Of a stretch of DNA of 35,796 nt, positions 23,763 through 30,666 are shown piece by piece (positions within the stretch are counted from its first letter, which is position 1; each line of letters begins with the position of its first letter). The translations under genes were made by a program, and so were the position numbers. The notes under the pieces are model-generated. The model was not told the DNA's origin. It made no database searches and saw nothing but the letters and a program-made list of their open reading frames with translations. The DNA lies in assembly GCA_016198325.1 (NCBI GenBank), contig JACQIV010000011.1, positions 1-35,796 on the forward strand, given 5' to 3'. Origin of the DNA: Candidatus Curtissbacteria bacterium (GTDB taxonomy: Bacteria; Patescibacteriota; Microgenomatia; Curtissbacterales; GWA2-41-24).

Positions 23763-24419
23763 ATGAAGAAATTATTATTACTTCCGCTTACCCTCATTCT
23801 CATTCTGGTTGTCTTTTTTACTCTCAGGATAAATCAAGTTGAAATTAGCCAAACAGTCGGTTGTGTCAGAGGGGACATAATTGATGACGGATTAAAAGGT
23901 AGGAATTTACTTTTGCTTGATAGTGCAACAACCGCCGAGAAACTTAGAAAAGAATCGTCGTGTATAAAAGATGTCAAAATTAAGAAAATTATACCGGGCA
24001 AACTTATAATCGAGATTGAGACCCAAAAAGAGGTCGCCAAAATCGAAAACGGAAGCCTTGCATTGACAGAGAATGGTCTTATAACCGGCCAGACTAATCC
24101 AAATTTACCAACGATTTATTCCGGGTCATTATTATCTGCTTCTCCCGGCCAGACGATCTCCGATCCTGAAATCCTGCAAACCCTGAAAATTTCTGGTTTA
24201 TTAACAAAATCGGATTTTAATGCCCAAAGTATCAGGCTTGTTGACGGGGACATCGCGTTTTATGACGCAAACGGGCTTATCGTCCTATTTTCCAAAAGCC
24301 AGGACCCCAAAACACAGGTAGACTCTTTACAGCAAGTCCTGGCCAAGACTAAAATAGATGCATCAAAAATAGCCAAGATCGACTTACGTTTTATTCAACC
24401 TGTCGTGCTTTTTAAGTAA
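23763..24419 (+). CDS. ftsQ: Cell division protein FtsQ/DivIB
   Basis: FtsQ is a bitopic division protein that connects FtsL/FtsB to the divisome. The 218-residue chain has an N-terminal membrane segment (residues 4-21, LLLLPLTLILILVVFFTL), a POTRA-type domain ending in IKDVKIKKIIPGKLIIEIETQKEVA, then the beta domain. Two Cys (34 and 67) flank the POTRA segment and could form a disulfide outside the cell. The ATG follows the murG stop by one base. Sequence conservation in the family is low; position and architecture carry the call. Confidence 0.85.
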   Translation: MKKLLLLPLTLILILVVFFTLRINQVEISQTVGCVRGDIIDDGLKGRNLLLLDSATTAEKLRKESSCIKDVKIKKIIPGKLIIEIETQKEVAKIENGSLALTENGLITGQTNPNLPTIYSGSLLSASPGQTISDPEILQTLKISGLLTKSDFNAQSIRLVDGDIAFYDANGLIVLFSKSQDPKTQVDSLQQVLAKTKIDASKIAKIDLRFIQPVVLFK

Positions 24420-24443
24420 TGTTAAATTTCCCAAAATACTCTT

Positions 24444-25721
24444 ATGTCTAAAGATAAAATTGTATCCGGTCTAGATGTCGGGTCTTCAAAAATCACGACA
24501 ATTATTGCCACAATAAAAGATTCCGAAGGGGTCAATGTTATTGGTGTTTCGTCAGTCCCCTCCAGGGGTTTGAGAAAAGGCCAGGTTGTTGATATTGACG
24601 AATCTGTTGCTTCCATCACTAAATCATTGGAAGGGGCAGAAAGAATGGCGGGTGTTTCCGTCGGTAATGCTTTTGTTTCCGTCGATGGTACCCACGTGGA
24701 ATCACAAAATTCTAAGGGTGTCGTTGCTGTTTCGGGTCCAAGCGGGGAAATAACCGACGAAGACGTAATGCGGGTAATAGAGGCTGCCCGCGCAATATCC
24801 CTCCCTACGTCAAAGGAAATCCTCCATGTTATTCCAAGGTACTTTATTGTCGATTCTCAAAGCGGCATTAAAGACCCTGTAGGGATGAATGGTGTCCGGA
24901 TGGAGGTTGATACGCACATTGTAACCGGGGCTGCCACTTCACTTCGAAATATCGCCAAATGCATAAGCCAGGTCGGTGTAGATGTCGTTGGACTTGTTTT
25001 TTCTGGACTGAGCGCGTCCTATTCCGTTTTAACGGACACGGAGCGGGAGCTTGGGGTAATCCTAGTCGATTTTGGAGGGGGGACTACCGACATATGCATT
25101 TTTGTAGACGGAGCACCCGCCCATAGCGCTGTCTTGCCAATAGGTGCACGAAATGTGACCAACGATTTAGCAATTGGTCTTAGAATTTCCCTGGATTCTG
25201 CTGAAAAAATTAAACTTGCCCTATCCAAGCCACCAAAGCTTGCAGTGGAATCAAACGAAGAAGGAGAAGTACGGGACAAAAAAGAATCCGACAAACTGGA
25301 TGTATCTACCCTCGGGATAGAAGAAGATCTTTCCAATGTTTCTAAAAAGACCCTAACGGATGGAATTATTAAGCCAAGACTCCGTGAAATATTAAATATG
25401 GTTAAACTTGAAATTCAAAAGTCCGGATTTGGCGGCCTTACTCCCTCCGGGGTTGTACTAACCGGCGGCGGATCGGAAACTATCGGAATGGTTGATCTTG
25501 CAAAGCAGGAACTCGGGATGCCGGTCCGGATAGGCATGCCGCAGGGGGCAACCGGCCTTGTAGATGAAATTTCGTCACCTGCTTACGCATCAAGTTTAGG
25601 CCTTGTTATTTATGGCTCCAGTTATCAGACGGAAGATGTGAGACTTCCGCTGGTTGGCAGAATTGAAGTTAAAAACATTGTCACCAAGGGAATAAGCTGG
25701 ATTAAAAATATCCTCCCATAA
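24444..25721 (+). CDS. ftsA: Cell division protein FtsA
   Basis: FtsA is an actin-like ATPase that tethers FtsZ filaments to the membrane. The 425-residue protein shows VSGLDVGSSKITTII (phosphate 1), the 1C domain VDIDESVASITKSLEGAERM, GVILVDFGGGTTDICIF (phosphate 2), and VVLTGGGSETIGM (adenosine site). The C-terminus VKNIVTKGISWIKNIL fits the amphipathic membrane-targeting helix. A CAAAAT box (24432-24437) lies six bases before the ATG, compatible with a leaderless start but without a good -35. ftsZ follows. Confidence 0.95.
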   Translation: MSKDKIVSGLDVGSSKITTIIATIKDSEGVNVIGVSSVPSRGLRKGQVVDIDESVASITKSLEGAERMAGVSVGNAFVSVDGTHVESQNSKGVVAVSGPSGEITDEDVMRVIEAARAISLPTSKEILHVIPRYFIVDSQSGIKDPVGMNGVRMEVDTHIVTGAATSLRNIAKCISQVGVDVVGLVFSGLSASYSVLTDTERELGVILVDFGGGTTDICIFVDGAPAHSAVLPIGARNVTNDLAIGLRISLDSAEKIKLALSKPPKLAVESNEEGEVRDKKESDKLDVSTLGIEEDLSNVSKKTLTDGIIKPRLREILNMVKLEIQKSGFGGLTPSGVVLTGGGSETIGMVDLAKQELGMPVRIGMPQGATGLVDEISSPAYASSLGLVIYGSSYQTEDVRLPLVGRIEVKNIVTKGISWIKNILP

Positions 25722-25743
25722 TTTTCACAAATCTCACTTGCAA

Positions 25744-25749
25744 TAGAAT
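25744..25749 (+). promoter_or_regulatory. TAGAAT box upstream of ftsZ with three-codon leader ORF
   Basis: TAGAAT (25744-25749) is followed after seven bases by ATG TTA AAT TGA (25757-25768). The TGA overlaps the TTG start of ftsZ (25765) in a TTGA arrangement. A message beginning near 25756 would be leaderless for this three-codon ORF and could reinitiate at ftsZ. No strong -35 is visible. Confidence 0.35.
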
Positions 25750-25764
25750 TCCCTCTATGTTAAA

Positions 25765-26904
25765 TTGACTCGCAGTTTTGACAAAAAAACATTACTCCAA
25801 AAGCAAATGCTGATAAAGCCCGACGTTAATAGGTTCGCCAAAATAAAAGTCCTTGGTGTCGGCGGCGGCGGCTGCAACGCTTTAAACTCCATGATCGCAA
25901 ATGCCCAGATCCAGGGCGTCGATTTTGTTGCCGTAAATACCGACCAGCAACATTTACTGGCATCCCAGGCCCAGACAAAAGTGCAGGTAGGTGACGGCCT
26001 GACAAAAGGTCTTGGAGCAGGTGCCGATCCTGAAATCGGTAAAAAAGCAGCGGAAGAATCCCTGGAAAGAGTCAAGGAAGTAATTACCGGAGCAGATATG
26101 GTTTTTATAACCTATGGTGCAGGTGGTGGTACCGGGACAGGCGCAGGGCCGGTTCTTGCTGACCTGGCAAGGAAAATGGGAATTTTAACGGTTGCGGTTG
26201 TCACAAAACCATTTGGGTTTGAAGGGACACGCAGAATGGTTGTCGCAGAAGAGGGGATTGAAGACCTTCGCGAAAAAGTCGACACAATGATAGTAATTCC
26301 CAACCAGAAACTCCTCGAGGTTGTTGATGCGAACGTTTCACTCTTGGAAGCATTTAAACTTGCAGATTCGGTGCTTTCGCAGGGAGTTCAGGGAATTTCG
26401 GACATAATAGTAATGCCGGGCCTTATTAATGTCGATTTTGCCGACGTAAAAGCGATCATGACCAACGCCGGCTCAACCCTTATGGGTGTCGGAATTGCCA
26501 GCGGCGAAAACAGGGCATCGGTTGCTGCAAGGGCAGCAATTACTTCACCTCTGCTAGATGCGTCAATAGATGGCGCCAGGGGAGTCCTCTTTAACATTAC
26601 GGGTGGTACCGATATGACCATGAACGAAGTCGACGAAGCCGCAAAAGTTATAACCTCCTCTGCCGATCCGGACGCCCAAATCATTTTCGGAGCCGCAATC
26701 GACGAAAAACTAATCGACCAGGTCAAAGTTACGGTTGTCGCAACAGGATTTGACGAATCAAGAAGAAGGTTTGTTACAGTCGCACCGGTAATTCAACTGC
26801 CGGATGGTGAAAACAAGGAAGCCGGAACAGCTGAAGACAAAGATGCTAACATTATCGACGAAGACGAATTCGACATTCCCACTTTTTTACGTCAAATACG
26901 CTAA
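25765..26904 (+). CDS. ftsZ: Cell division GTPase FtsZ
   Basis: FtsZ forms the Z ring. The protein (379 residues from TTG 25765) has VLGVGGGGCNALNSM, the tubulin signature GAGGGTGTGAGP, PFGFEGTRR, and the T7 loop NVDFADVKAIM. The short acidic linker ends in DEFDIPTFLRQIR, the conserved tail that binds FtsA. An ATG at 25807 gives 365 residues starting MLIKPDVNRFAKIKV, which fits the usual FtsZ N-terminus and is a real alternative. Neither start has a Shine-Dalgarno site. It is the last dcw gene and is followed by a hairpin terminator. Confidence 0.96.
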   Translation: MTRSFDKKTLLQKQMLIKPDVNRFAKIKVLGVGGGGCNALNSMIANAQIQGVDFVAVNTDQQHLLASQAQTKVQVGDGLTKGLGAGADPEIGKKAAEESLERVKEVITGADMVFITYGAGGGTGTGAGPVLADLARKMGILTVAVVTKPFGFEGTRRMVVAEEGIEDLREKVDTMIVIPNQKLLEVVDANVSLLEAFKLADSVLSQGVQGISDIIVMPGLINVDFADVKAIMTNAGSTLMGVGIASGENRASVAARAAITSPLLDASIDGARGVLFNITGGTDMTMNEVDEAAKVITSSADPDAQIIFGAAIDEKLIDQVKVTVVATGFDESRRRFVTVAPVIQLPDGENKEAGTAEDKDANIIDEDEFDIPTFLRQIR

Positions 26905-26908
26905 AAAA

Positions 26909-26960
26909 GCGAGGCTCGCTCGCCTCGCTGCGAAGCGGGCCAAAAGCGGCCCACTTTTTT
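26909..26960 (+). terminator. Double-hairpin terminator after ftsZ
   Basis: Two GC-rich stems follow the ftsZ stop: GCGAGGC/GCCTCGC (26909-26915 with 26922-26928) and GGGCC/GGCCC (26937-26941 with 26948-26952). A run of six T follows at 26955-26960. This is a good intrinsic terminator for the dcw operon. The T run is also part of a second copy of the FtsZ tail coding sequence. Confidence 0.75.
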
Positions 26961-26976
26961 GAGGCAAATTAGATAG
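26950..26976 (+). repeat. In-frame second copy of the FtsZ C-terminal tail
   Basis: Reading on in the ftsZ frame past its stop, codons 26950-26976 spell PTFLRQIR followed by TAG. This matches the last residues of FtsZ exactly. About three quarters of the bases match the real tail; the differences are mostly synonymous (TTA/TTG, CGT/AGG, ATA/ATT, CGC/AGA). It appears to be a relic of a duplicated or interrupted ftsZ end. Confidence 0.6.
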
Positions 26977-26997
26977 TATTCAAAAATTTAAAGGGGC

Positions 26998-27270
26998 TTA
27001 ATTTTTACTTGGGATCGACAGTTTATCTTCTATCACTTCAACTCTTGTCTCAAGTTCTTCGTTCTTTTCCTGGTTAACTTTGTACATATCAGCATAACCT
27101 TCCAATGTGTCCTCAATTTTCATAAGTGCGGCCGTGTGATTATCAAGTTTATCTTCTATCTTTTCCAGTCGACCGTCGGCCCTATCCAGTTTGTTATTTA
27201 CAGGCTCCAAAGCACTCTGAATTTCCTCTTTGACTACGTTCTTAATTTTCTTAATATCATCATCCGTCAT
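26998..27270 (-). CDS. Small coiled-coil protein
   Basis: The 90-residue protein from ATG 27270 (minus) begins MTDDDIKKIKNVVKEEIQS. It continues as heptad-rich coiled coil (KLDRADGRLEKIEDKLDNHT, then EELETRVEVIEDKLS). There is no membrane segment and no known catalytic motif. It resembles the 62-residue protein at 29893 at its start (TxxDxxKIxxIxxxE). An upstream in-frame ATG at 27279 lies within the -10 box, so 27270 is the likely start. Proteins of this kind are often seen as small lone genes in this lineage; the role is unknown. Confidence 0.7.
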   Translation of the reverse strand: MTDDDIKKIKNVVKEEIQSALEPVNNKLDRADGRLEKIEDKLDNHTAALMKIEDTLEGYADMYKVNQEKNEELETRVEVIEDKLSIPSKN

Positions 27271-27277
27271 GACAAAC

Positions 27278-27306
27278 ATATTAAGAAGCAAGAGTTCAGA
27301 AGGCAA
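27278..27306 (-). promoter_or_regulatory. Promoter of the 27270 gene, leaderless
   Basis: On the minus strand TTGCCT (27306-27301), a 17-bp spacer and TAATAT (27283-27278) lie seven bases before the ATG at 27270. The predicted start is one base before the ATG. This is one of the cleanest examples of the leaderless layout in the window. Confidence 0.65.
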
Positions 27307-27411
27307 GGGGCCAAATAACAAAAGACTTAAACAGATTTAAGCATTACTTTACCTTTAATAGCTCGAAATACATCACGTATGTCTCTTTATAGTATCTATA
27401 TAATCATTATT

Positions 27412-27477
27412 ATGACGTGCATGCCTAGAGTGTCTCCATTAAAACAAAGACTGATACAGAAAAGGTACAGAAATTGA
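27412..27477 (+). CDS. Possible 21-residue basic peptide
   Basis: A TATAAT at 27399-27404 lies seven bases before an ATG at 27412, which opens a 21-codon frame (MTCMPRVSPLKQRLIQKRYR, then Asn and stop). The peptide is strongly basic. Its TGA is part of a second extended -10 (TGATATAAT, 27475-27483). It fits the leaderless layout of neighbouring genes but has no homologue that I recognise. The 27322-27555 gap otherwise holds only promoters. Confidence 0.2.
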   Translation: MTCMPRVSPLKQRLIQKRYRN

Positions 27478-27518
27478 TATAATCTCTTTAAGCAAATAAT
27501 AACATTGAGACTTATAGT

Positions 27519-27547
27519 TTGACTTTTGGACATATTTTTGCTTAAAT
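27519..27547 (+). promoter_or_regulatory. Promoter of the 27556 operon
   Basis: TTGACT (27519-27524), a 17-bp spacer and TTAAAT (27542-27547) precede the ATG at 27556 by eight bases, giving a predicted two-base leader. A separate TGATATAAT (27475-27483) further upstream could give a longer transcript. Confidence 0.55.
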
Positions 27548-27555
27548 TCGCAGCT

Positions 27556-28005
27556 ATGACCCAAGAAACAGTTCGAGTTCATCATATGACCGAAGTTCAA
27601 AGTCTAACCTGGGAAGTAATGGGCAGGAAATTAACGGACCTTCAGGTTGCTGAACAATTGTTTAGTAGGCGAATCGAGAGTGCGAACGAAGGGCATCTTA
27701 TAGCTGTTATTACTTTTGCAGACGCACCAGAATCCTATTTATTTTATTCAACATCTCAAGGAGTTAGAAGCCTTGATTTAACTGATGAAGAAGGTGCCTA
27801 CCAAAAAGCTGCTTTCTACGAAGACTTAAGAAGACAATATCCCAATGTTACAAAATTAGAACAGCATTTACTGGCTATCGATAGACGAGAAGATTTTGTT
27901 GCGGCCGTGAAGCCTGCGATAGAAGCATCCCAAGGACCTTATGAGAATAGCAGGCACAATACTGAATATCTCTTCGGGATATTAGACCAATTAGTAGCAA
28001 AATAA
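27556..28005 (+). CDS. Protein of unknown function, first gene of two-gene operon
   Basis: From ATG 27556 the protein has 149 residues, is soluble, and mixes strands and helices: HLIAVITFADAPESYLFYST is a likely beta hairpin, followed by helical segments such as EEGAYQKAAFYEDLRRQYP. No known family was recognised. A longer frame starts at TTG 27526, but that codon lies in the promoter spacer. It ends one base before the next ATG, so the two genes form an operon with the HExxH protein. Confidence 0.65.
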   Translation: MTQETVRVHHMTEVQSLTWEVMGRKLTDLQVAEQLFSRRIESANEGHLIAVITFADAPESYLFYSTSQGVRSLDLTDEEGAYQKAAFYEDLRRQYPNVTKLEQHLLAIDRREDFVAAVKPAIEASQGPYENSRHNTEYLFGILDQLVAK

Positions 28006-28006
28006 T

Positions 28007-28612
28007 ATGGCTGAACGAACGCCTGAACAAATAGCACTTCTAGACTTGTCCAGAATGGCTGAACCTGCAATAGTTGACCACTTGAAAGGACAAATTATTG
28101 CTCTGCGAAAAGCATTGGGCTTGGACCAGAGAGATATACTTGCATCCAAAACACTTGCAGCTAGATGGGATGTGTTTGAGAAATACGGTTTAAATCCAAC
28201 ACTTTGTGCTGTATTGTTCGATAATAATCCTGAAGGTCACATGACTGTGAGGGCGTCTGAATTTGGCACTATGGATGTTCGAGGCAATACTCCAGCTGAG
28301 TTGTTTTTAAATCCTGATTTAAGATACCCACTACTTCATCTTCACCTAAAGCATGAAAATGAACATAGGAAGCAGTTTAGCAGTTATCTAGGGCATGAAG
28401 GCGCTCTTAAGGTCATAGGGTCTCCTGTACTAAATAATGCAGACGCTTATTTAAGAAGAATTTGGAGACTTGATGCTCCAGAAGGAATTACAGAAGAATA
28501 CAGAAATTCCCAAGCATTACTTTGGTCTGTAGAGGACCTTGCACACAAACAAGGCCTTATAGAGACACCTATGCATCCTTACTACATCAGAGATATCTTG
28601 ACTGTAAGATAA
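28007..28612 (+). CDS. Putative zinc-binding protein with HExxH motif
   Basis: This 201-residue protein contains HENEH at residues 116-120 within a helical context (LHLHLKHENEHRKQFSSYLG), matching the HExxH zinc site of metallopeptidases. A third ligand cannot be assigned, although Glu residues follow (for example SVEDLAHK near residue 180). There is no signal peptide or membrane segment, so it would be cytoplasmic. It is not otherwise similar to a family I recognise. It is co-transcribed with the 149-residue gene just upstream. A 12-base palindrome (AATAAATTTATT, 28611-28622) covers its stop. Confidence 0.6.
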   Translation: MAERTPEQIALLDLSRMAEPAIVDHLKGQIIALRKALGLDQRDILASKTLAARWDVFEKYGLNPTLCAVLFDNNPEGHMTVRASEFGTMDVRGNTPAELFLNPDLRYPLLHLHLKHENEHRKQFSSYLGHEGALKVIGSPVLNNADAYLRRIWRLDAPEGITEEYRNSQALLWSVEDLAHKQGLIETPMHPYYIRDILTVR

Positions 28613-28727
28613 TAAATTTATTCCCAAATCTTAAAAATTTATCGCAGATTTATTCGATGTCTAATTGGTTTTGGATTATCAGTAAACAGGGTGGTAGTGG
28701 GTAGCATCGAACCTGAATAACTCGAAC

Positions 28728-28740
28728 TTTAGGTTCAAAG
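28728..28740 (+). repeat. Left 13-bp inverted repeat beside nuclease gene
   Basis: TTTAGGTTCAAAG (28728-28740) has its exact reverse complement at 29733-29745, on the other side of the nuclease gene. It also pairs locally with GAACCT at 28709-28714. It sits directly before the Shine-Dalgarno of that gene. Confidence 0.55.
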
Positions 28741-28749
28741 GTGGTATAA

Positions 28750-29628
28750 ATGCTCAATAAATTGATATCAATGAAAAATCAAAAACAGGACACAACTTTA
28801 AGTTCAATTAAGCAAGGGTTAAATTTGACTGGTACTTTTTTGGAGAACAAAGTCTTCGTTATTCTAGACCAAGACCCAACCATAGTAACAAGGCGAGAAG
28901 AACCATATTCTGGGCATACTTCTGAATCATTTGAAGGGACAATTGATGTATTTGCATCATCAGTTGTTCAAAAGAATGTAGCAGTTTGTTTTTGCATCGA
29001 GTGTAAAAGAGCAAACCCAGAACAGAAACATTGGGTGTTTGAGAAGAGAGTCAACGACACAGAGCCGCTATATTATCCCTTTGATTATCTATATGAGGAT
29101 ATACATAAGCTAAACTACGAAAAGAATATATTTTTTCCTAGCCTTGGATATAACGGGATGAAATTCTTCGACAAGGGAATACAAGTTTTTGAATTTAAGG
29201 AAGTCGATGGGCAGCTGAGTAGAAATCAAGTAGAAAAAGCCTACAATGCTCTATTGCAAGCAAATGAAGCCGTAAGCAGCTTTATAGAAGAGCCGTATAG
29301 AATCAGAGACTTATTAAAAGAAAGCAAGTTGCCTGATATTCTCTTTTTGCCAATTGTAGTCACAACAGCAAATTTGTGGGTACAAGATTACAAACCAGAA
29401 AATGTTGATTTAAAAACTGGAACAGTAGCAGAAAGCAACATAAATTTGGAACAAAAAGATTGGGTTCATTTTGAATTTCCTTTGCCGTATAGTCTTCGTA
29501 CTCGTCATGTACTCGGAGTAGGCCCAGTTAAGCGACCTACTTTCATTGTGAACTCTGAAAAAATTTCTGAATTTTTCCCAAAGTTATTAGCAGATTGCAG
29601 AAAATATATTTCTGGCCCGATGGGGTAA
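28750..29628 (+). CDS. PD-(D/E)XK nuclease-like protein
   Basis: The 292-residue protein shows the core of the PD-(D/E)XK restriction-endonuclease fold: EGTIDVFASS (Asp66), then a strand VCFCIECKRANP with Glu84-x-Lys86. Glu32 (FLENKVF) may be the helix residue of motif I. A mixed C-terminal half follows with no recognised domain. The ATG has AAAGGTGGT five bases upstream, one of the few Shine-Dalgarno sites in this region; ATG 28771 is an alternative. It stands alone between exact 13-bp inverted repeats, which suggests transfer as a unit. It could be an orphan restriction or defence nuclease; specificity is unknown. Confidence 0.65.
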   Translation: MLNKLISMKNQKQDTTLSSIKQGLNLTGTFLENKVFVILDQDPTIVTRREEPYSGHTSESFEGTIDVFASSVVQKNVAVCFCIECKRANPEQKHWVFEKRVNDTEPLYYPFDYLYEDIHKLNYEKNIFFPSLGYNGMKFFDKGIQVFEFKEVDGQLSRNQVEKAYNALLQANEAVSSFIEEPYRIRDLLKESKLPDILFLPIVVTTANLWVQDYKPENVDLKTGTVAESNINLEQKDWVHFEFPLPYSLRTRHVLGVGPVKRPTFIVNSEKISEFFPKLLADCRKYISGPMG

Positions 29629-29645
29629 AGTAAGGGCCATTTTTA
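29613..29645 (+). terminator. Likely terminator at the end of the nuclease gene
   Basis: TGGCCC (29613-29618) and GGGCCA (29634-29639) form a 6-bp stem around the stop codon, followed by a T-rich run (29640-29645). The loop is long (15 bases), so strength is moderate. Confidence 0.45.
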
Positions 29646-29732
29646 TTTGCTTTCTTCTCTTCTAGTTGATATTCTTAACATACCTTTTATGACCCAAGAA
29701 TGACATTTGTTGTTCTTGCCAGTCTTAAACTA

Positions 29733-29745
29733 CTTTGAACCTAAA
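29733..29745 (+). repeat. Right 13-bp inverted repeat
   Basis: CTTTGAACCTAAA is the exact reverse complement of 28728-28740. The gap 29629-29892 also holds a terminator, an 8-bp inverted repeat (TATTTTGA/TCAAAATA, 29769-29776 and 29789-29796), and the FtsZ-tail relic. Confidence 0.55.
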
Positions 29746-29798
29746 TAAGATACTTGGTAAGCAAGAAGTATTTTGATTCTCGCTTCGCTCAAAATAGT

Positions 29799-29840
29799 GT
29801 AGATGACTTAGGAATTCCCACGTTTCTTAAGTAAATTAGA
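29799..29840 (+). pseudogene. Relic of an FtsZ C-terminal tail
   Basis: The frame at 29799 reads VDDLGIPTFLK, then a TAA, then IR. This matches the FtsZ tail consensus (D-D-L-D-I-P-T/A-F-L-R) and the tail of the ftsZ in this window. AAG TAA ATT AGA looks like AAG CAA ATT AGA with one C-to-T change. The frame is open only back to 29745, so the body of the gene is missing. It shares AAATTAGATA with the copy at 26950-26976. Confidence 0.55.
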
Positions 29841-29855
29841 TACAGTTTTGACATA

Positions 29856-29886
29856 TTGACCCTTCAAATTTCATGCACAATAATAA
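29856..29886 (+). promoter_or_regulatory. Promoter of the 29893 gene
   Basis: TTGACC (29856-29861), a long 19-bp spacer and TAATAA (29881-29886) precede the ATG at 29893 by six bases, so the start would be at the ATG. The spacer is suboptimal. Confidence 0.4.
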
Positions 29887-29892
29887 AATCCT

Positions 29893-30081
29893 ATGTTAAC
29901 TAAAAACGACCAGAATAAAATAAGAGAAATTATCCAAGATGAAACCGAAGGAATGCGACTTTCACTTGTAAATATAGAACAAGACCGTAAGATTCTTAAA
30001 GATATTTGGGAATTTATTAAAGATCATACCCACAAGCTTAAAAACCACGAAGAGAGAATTTCTAATCTCGAGTCTTCTTAG
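29893..30081 (+). CDS. Small coiled-coil protein
   Basis: This 62-residue protein begins MLTKNDQNKIREIIQDETEG and continues as an amphipathic helix to KLKNHEERISNLESS. It has no membrane segment. It looks related to the 90-residue coiled-coil protein at 26998-27270 (shared Thr-x-x-Asp start, Lys-Ile repeats, late heptads ending in Leu-Glu). The two lie at opposite ends of the accessory stretch. The role is unknown. Confidence 0.6.
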   Translation: MLTKNDQNKIREIIQDETEGMRLSLVNIEQDRKILKDIWEFIKDHTHKLKNHEERISNLESS

Positions 30082-30103
30082 AGTATTCCAAAATTACGTA
30101 TAT

Positions 30104-30132
30104 TTGACACCGCTTCGTAAATTAATCAAAAT
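30104..30132 (+). promoter_or_regulatory. Promoter of the 30139 operon, leaderless
   Basis: A perfect TTGACA (30104-30109), a 17-bp spacer and CAAAAT (30127-30132) lie six bases before the ATG at 30139. The predicted transcription start is the A of the ATG. Confidence 0.6.
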
Positions 30133-30138
30133 CTTCTC

Positions 30139-30666
30139 ATGAAGATAGCAATTGGTTCCAAAAACCCCGCAAAAATTCGAGCAGCGGAAATTGCCTTTAA
30201 AAAGCTGTTTCCCAAAATTCAAGTTACGGTTTTGTCGTTTGAAGTAGATCCGAAGGTAAGGTCACAACCCGAATCGGATGAGGAATGCCTAAGGGGTGCA
30301 GTCAATCGAGCAAGACAGGCGCAAAAATTAGGGCAGGCGGACTTCGGGATTGGGATGGAAGGTGGATTAAACAAAACCGGGACAAAACTTTTTGAATGCG
30401 GTTGGATTGCAGTTGTTCATAAGTCAGGGAAAACCGGTCTTGGATCTTCCGCAAGGTACGAAGTTCCAAAATCCATGGAAAAACTACTTAAAGACGGGGT
30501 AGAACTTGGGGAAGTAATTGACCGTATTAGCGGGCGAAAAAACGTAAAACACGAAGAAGGTTCCATGGGTTTGTTAACCAACGGCCATCTCCCGAGAGAC
30601 CTAGCTTATTCTCATGGAATAATTTTTGCTTTTGCACCGTTTATCTCCAAAAAATACTGGAAATGA
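30139..30666 (+). CDS. Inosine/xanthosine triphosphatase (YjjX/DUF84 family)
   Basis: YjjX-type enzymes hydrolyse damaged purine nucleotides such as ITP and XTP. The 175-residue protein shows the family features: KIAIGSKNPAKIRAAEIAF at the N-terminus, VRSQPESDEECLRGAVNRAR with the metal-binding acidic cluster, DFGIGMEGGLN, and EGSMGLLTNGHLPR in the last third. Length is usual (~170-180). It has its own strong promoter and overlaps cutA by ATGA (30663-30666), so the two form an operon. Confidence 0.88.
   Translation: MKIAIGSKNPAKIRAAEIAFKKLFPKIQVTVLSFEVDPKVRSQPESDEECLRGAVNRARQAQKLGQADFGIGMEGGLNKTGTKLFECGWIAVVHKSGKTGLGSSARYEVPKSMEKLLKDGVELGEVIDRISGRKNVKHEEGSMGLLTNGHLPRDLAYSHGIIFAFAPFISKKYWK

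Noticed and set aside
26905-26950. Read-through of the ftsZ stop to give an extended protein ending in the second tail copy
   Set aside because: FtsZ already ends with the tail at the usual distance, and the intervening codons lie in a strong terminator hairpin; read-through is unlikely.
29769-29796. 8-bp inverted repeat TATTTTGA/TCAAAATA as a terminator
   Set aside because: AT-rich stem with no following T run on either strand, and the nuclease gene already has a better terminator at 29613-29645.
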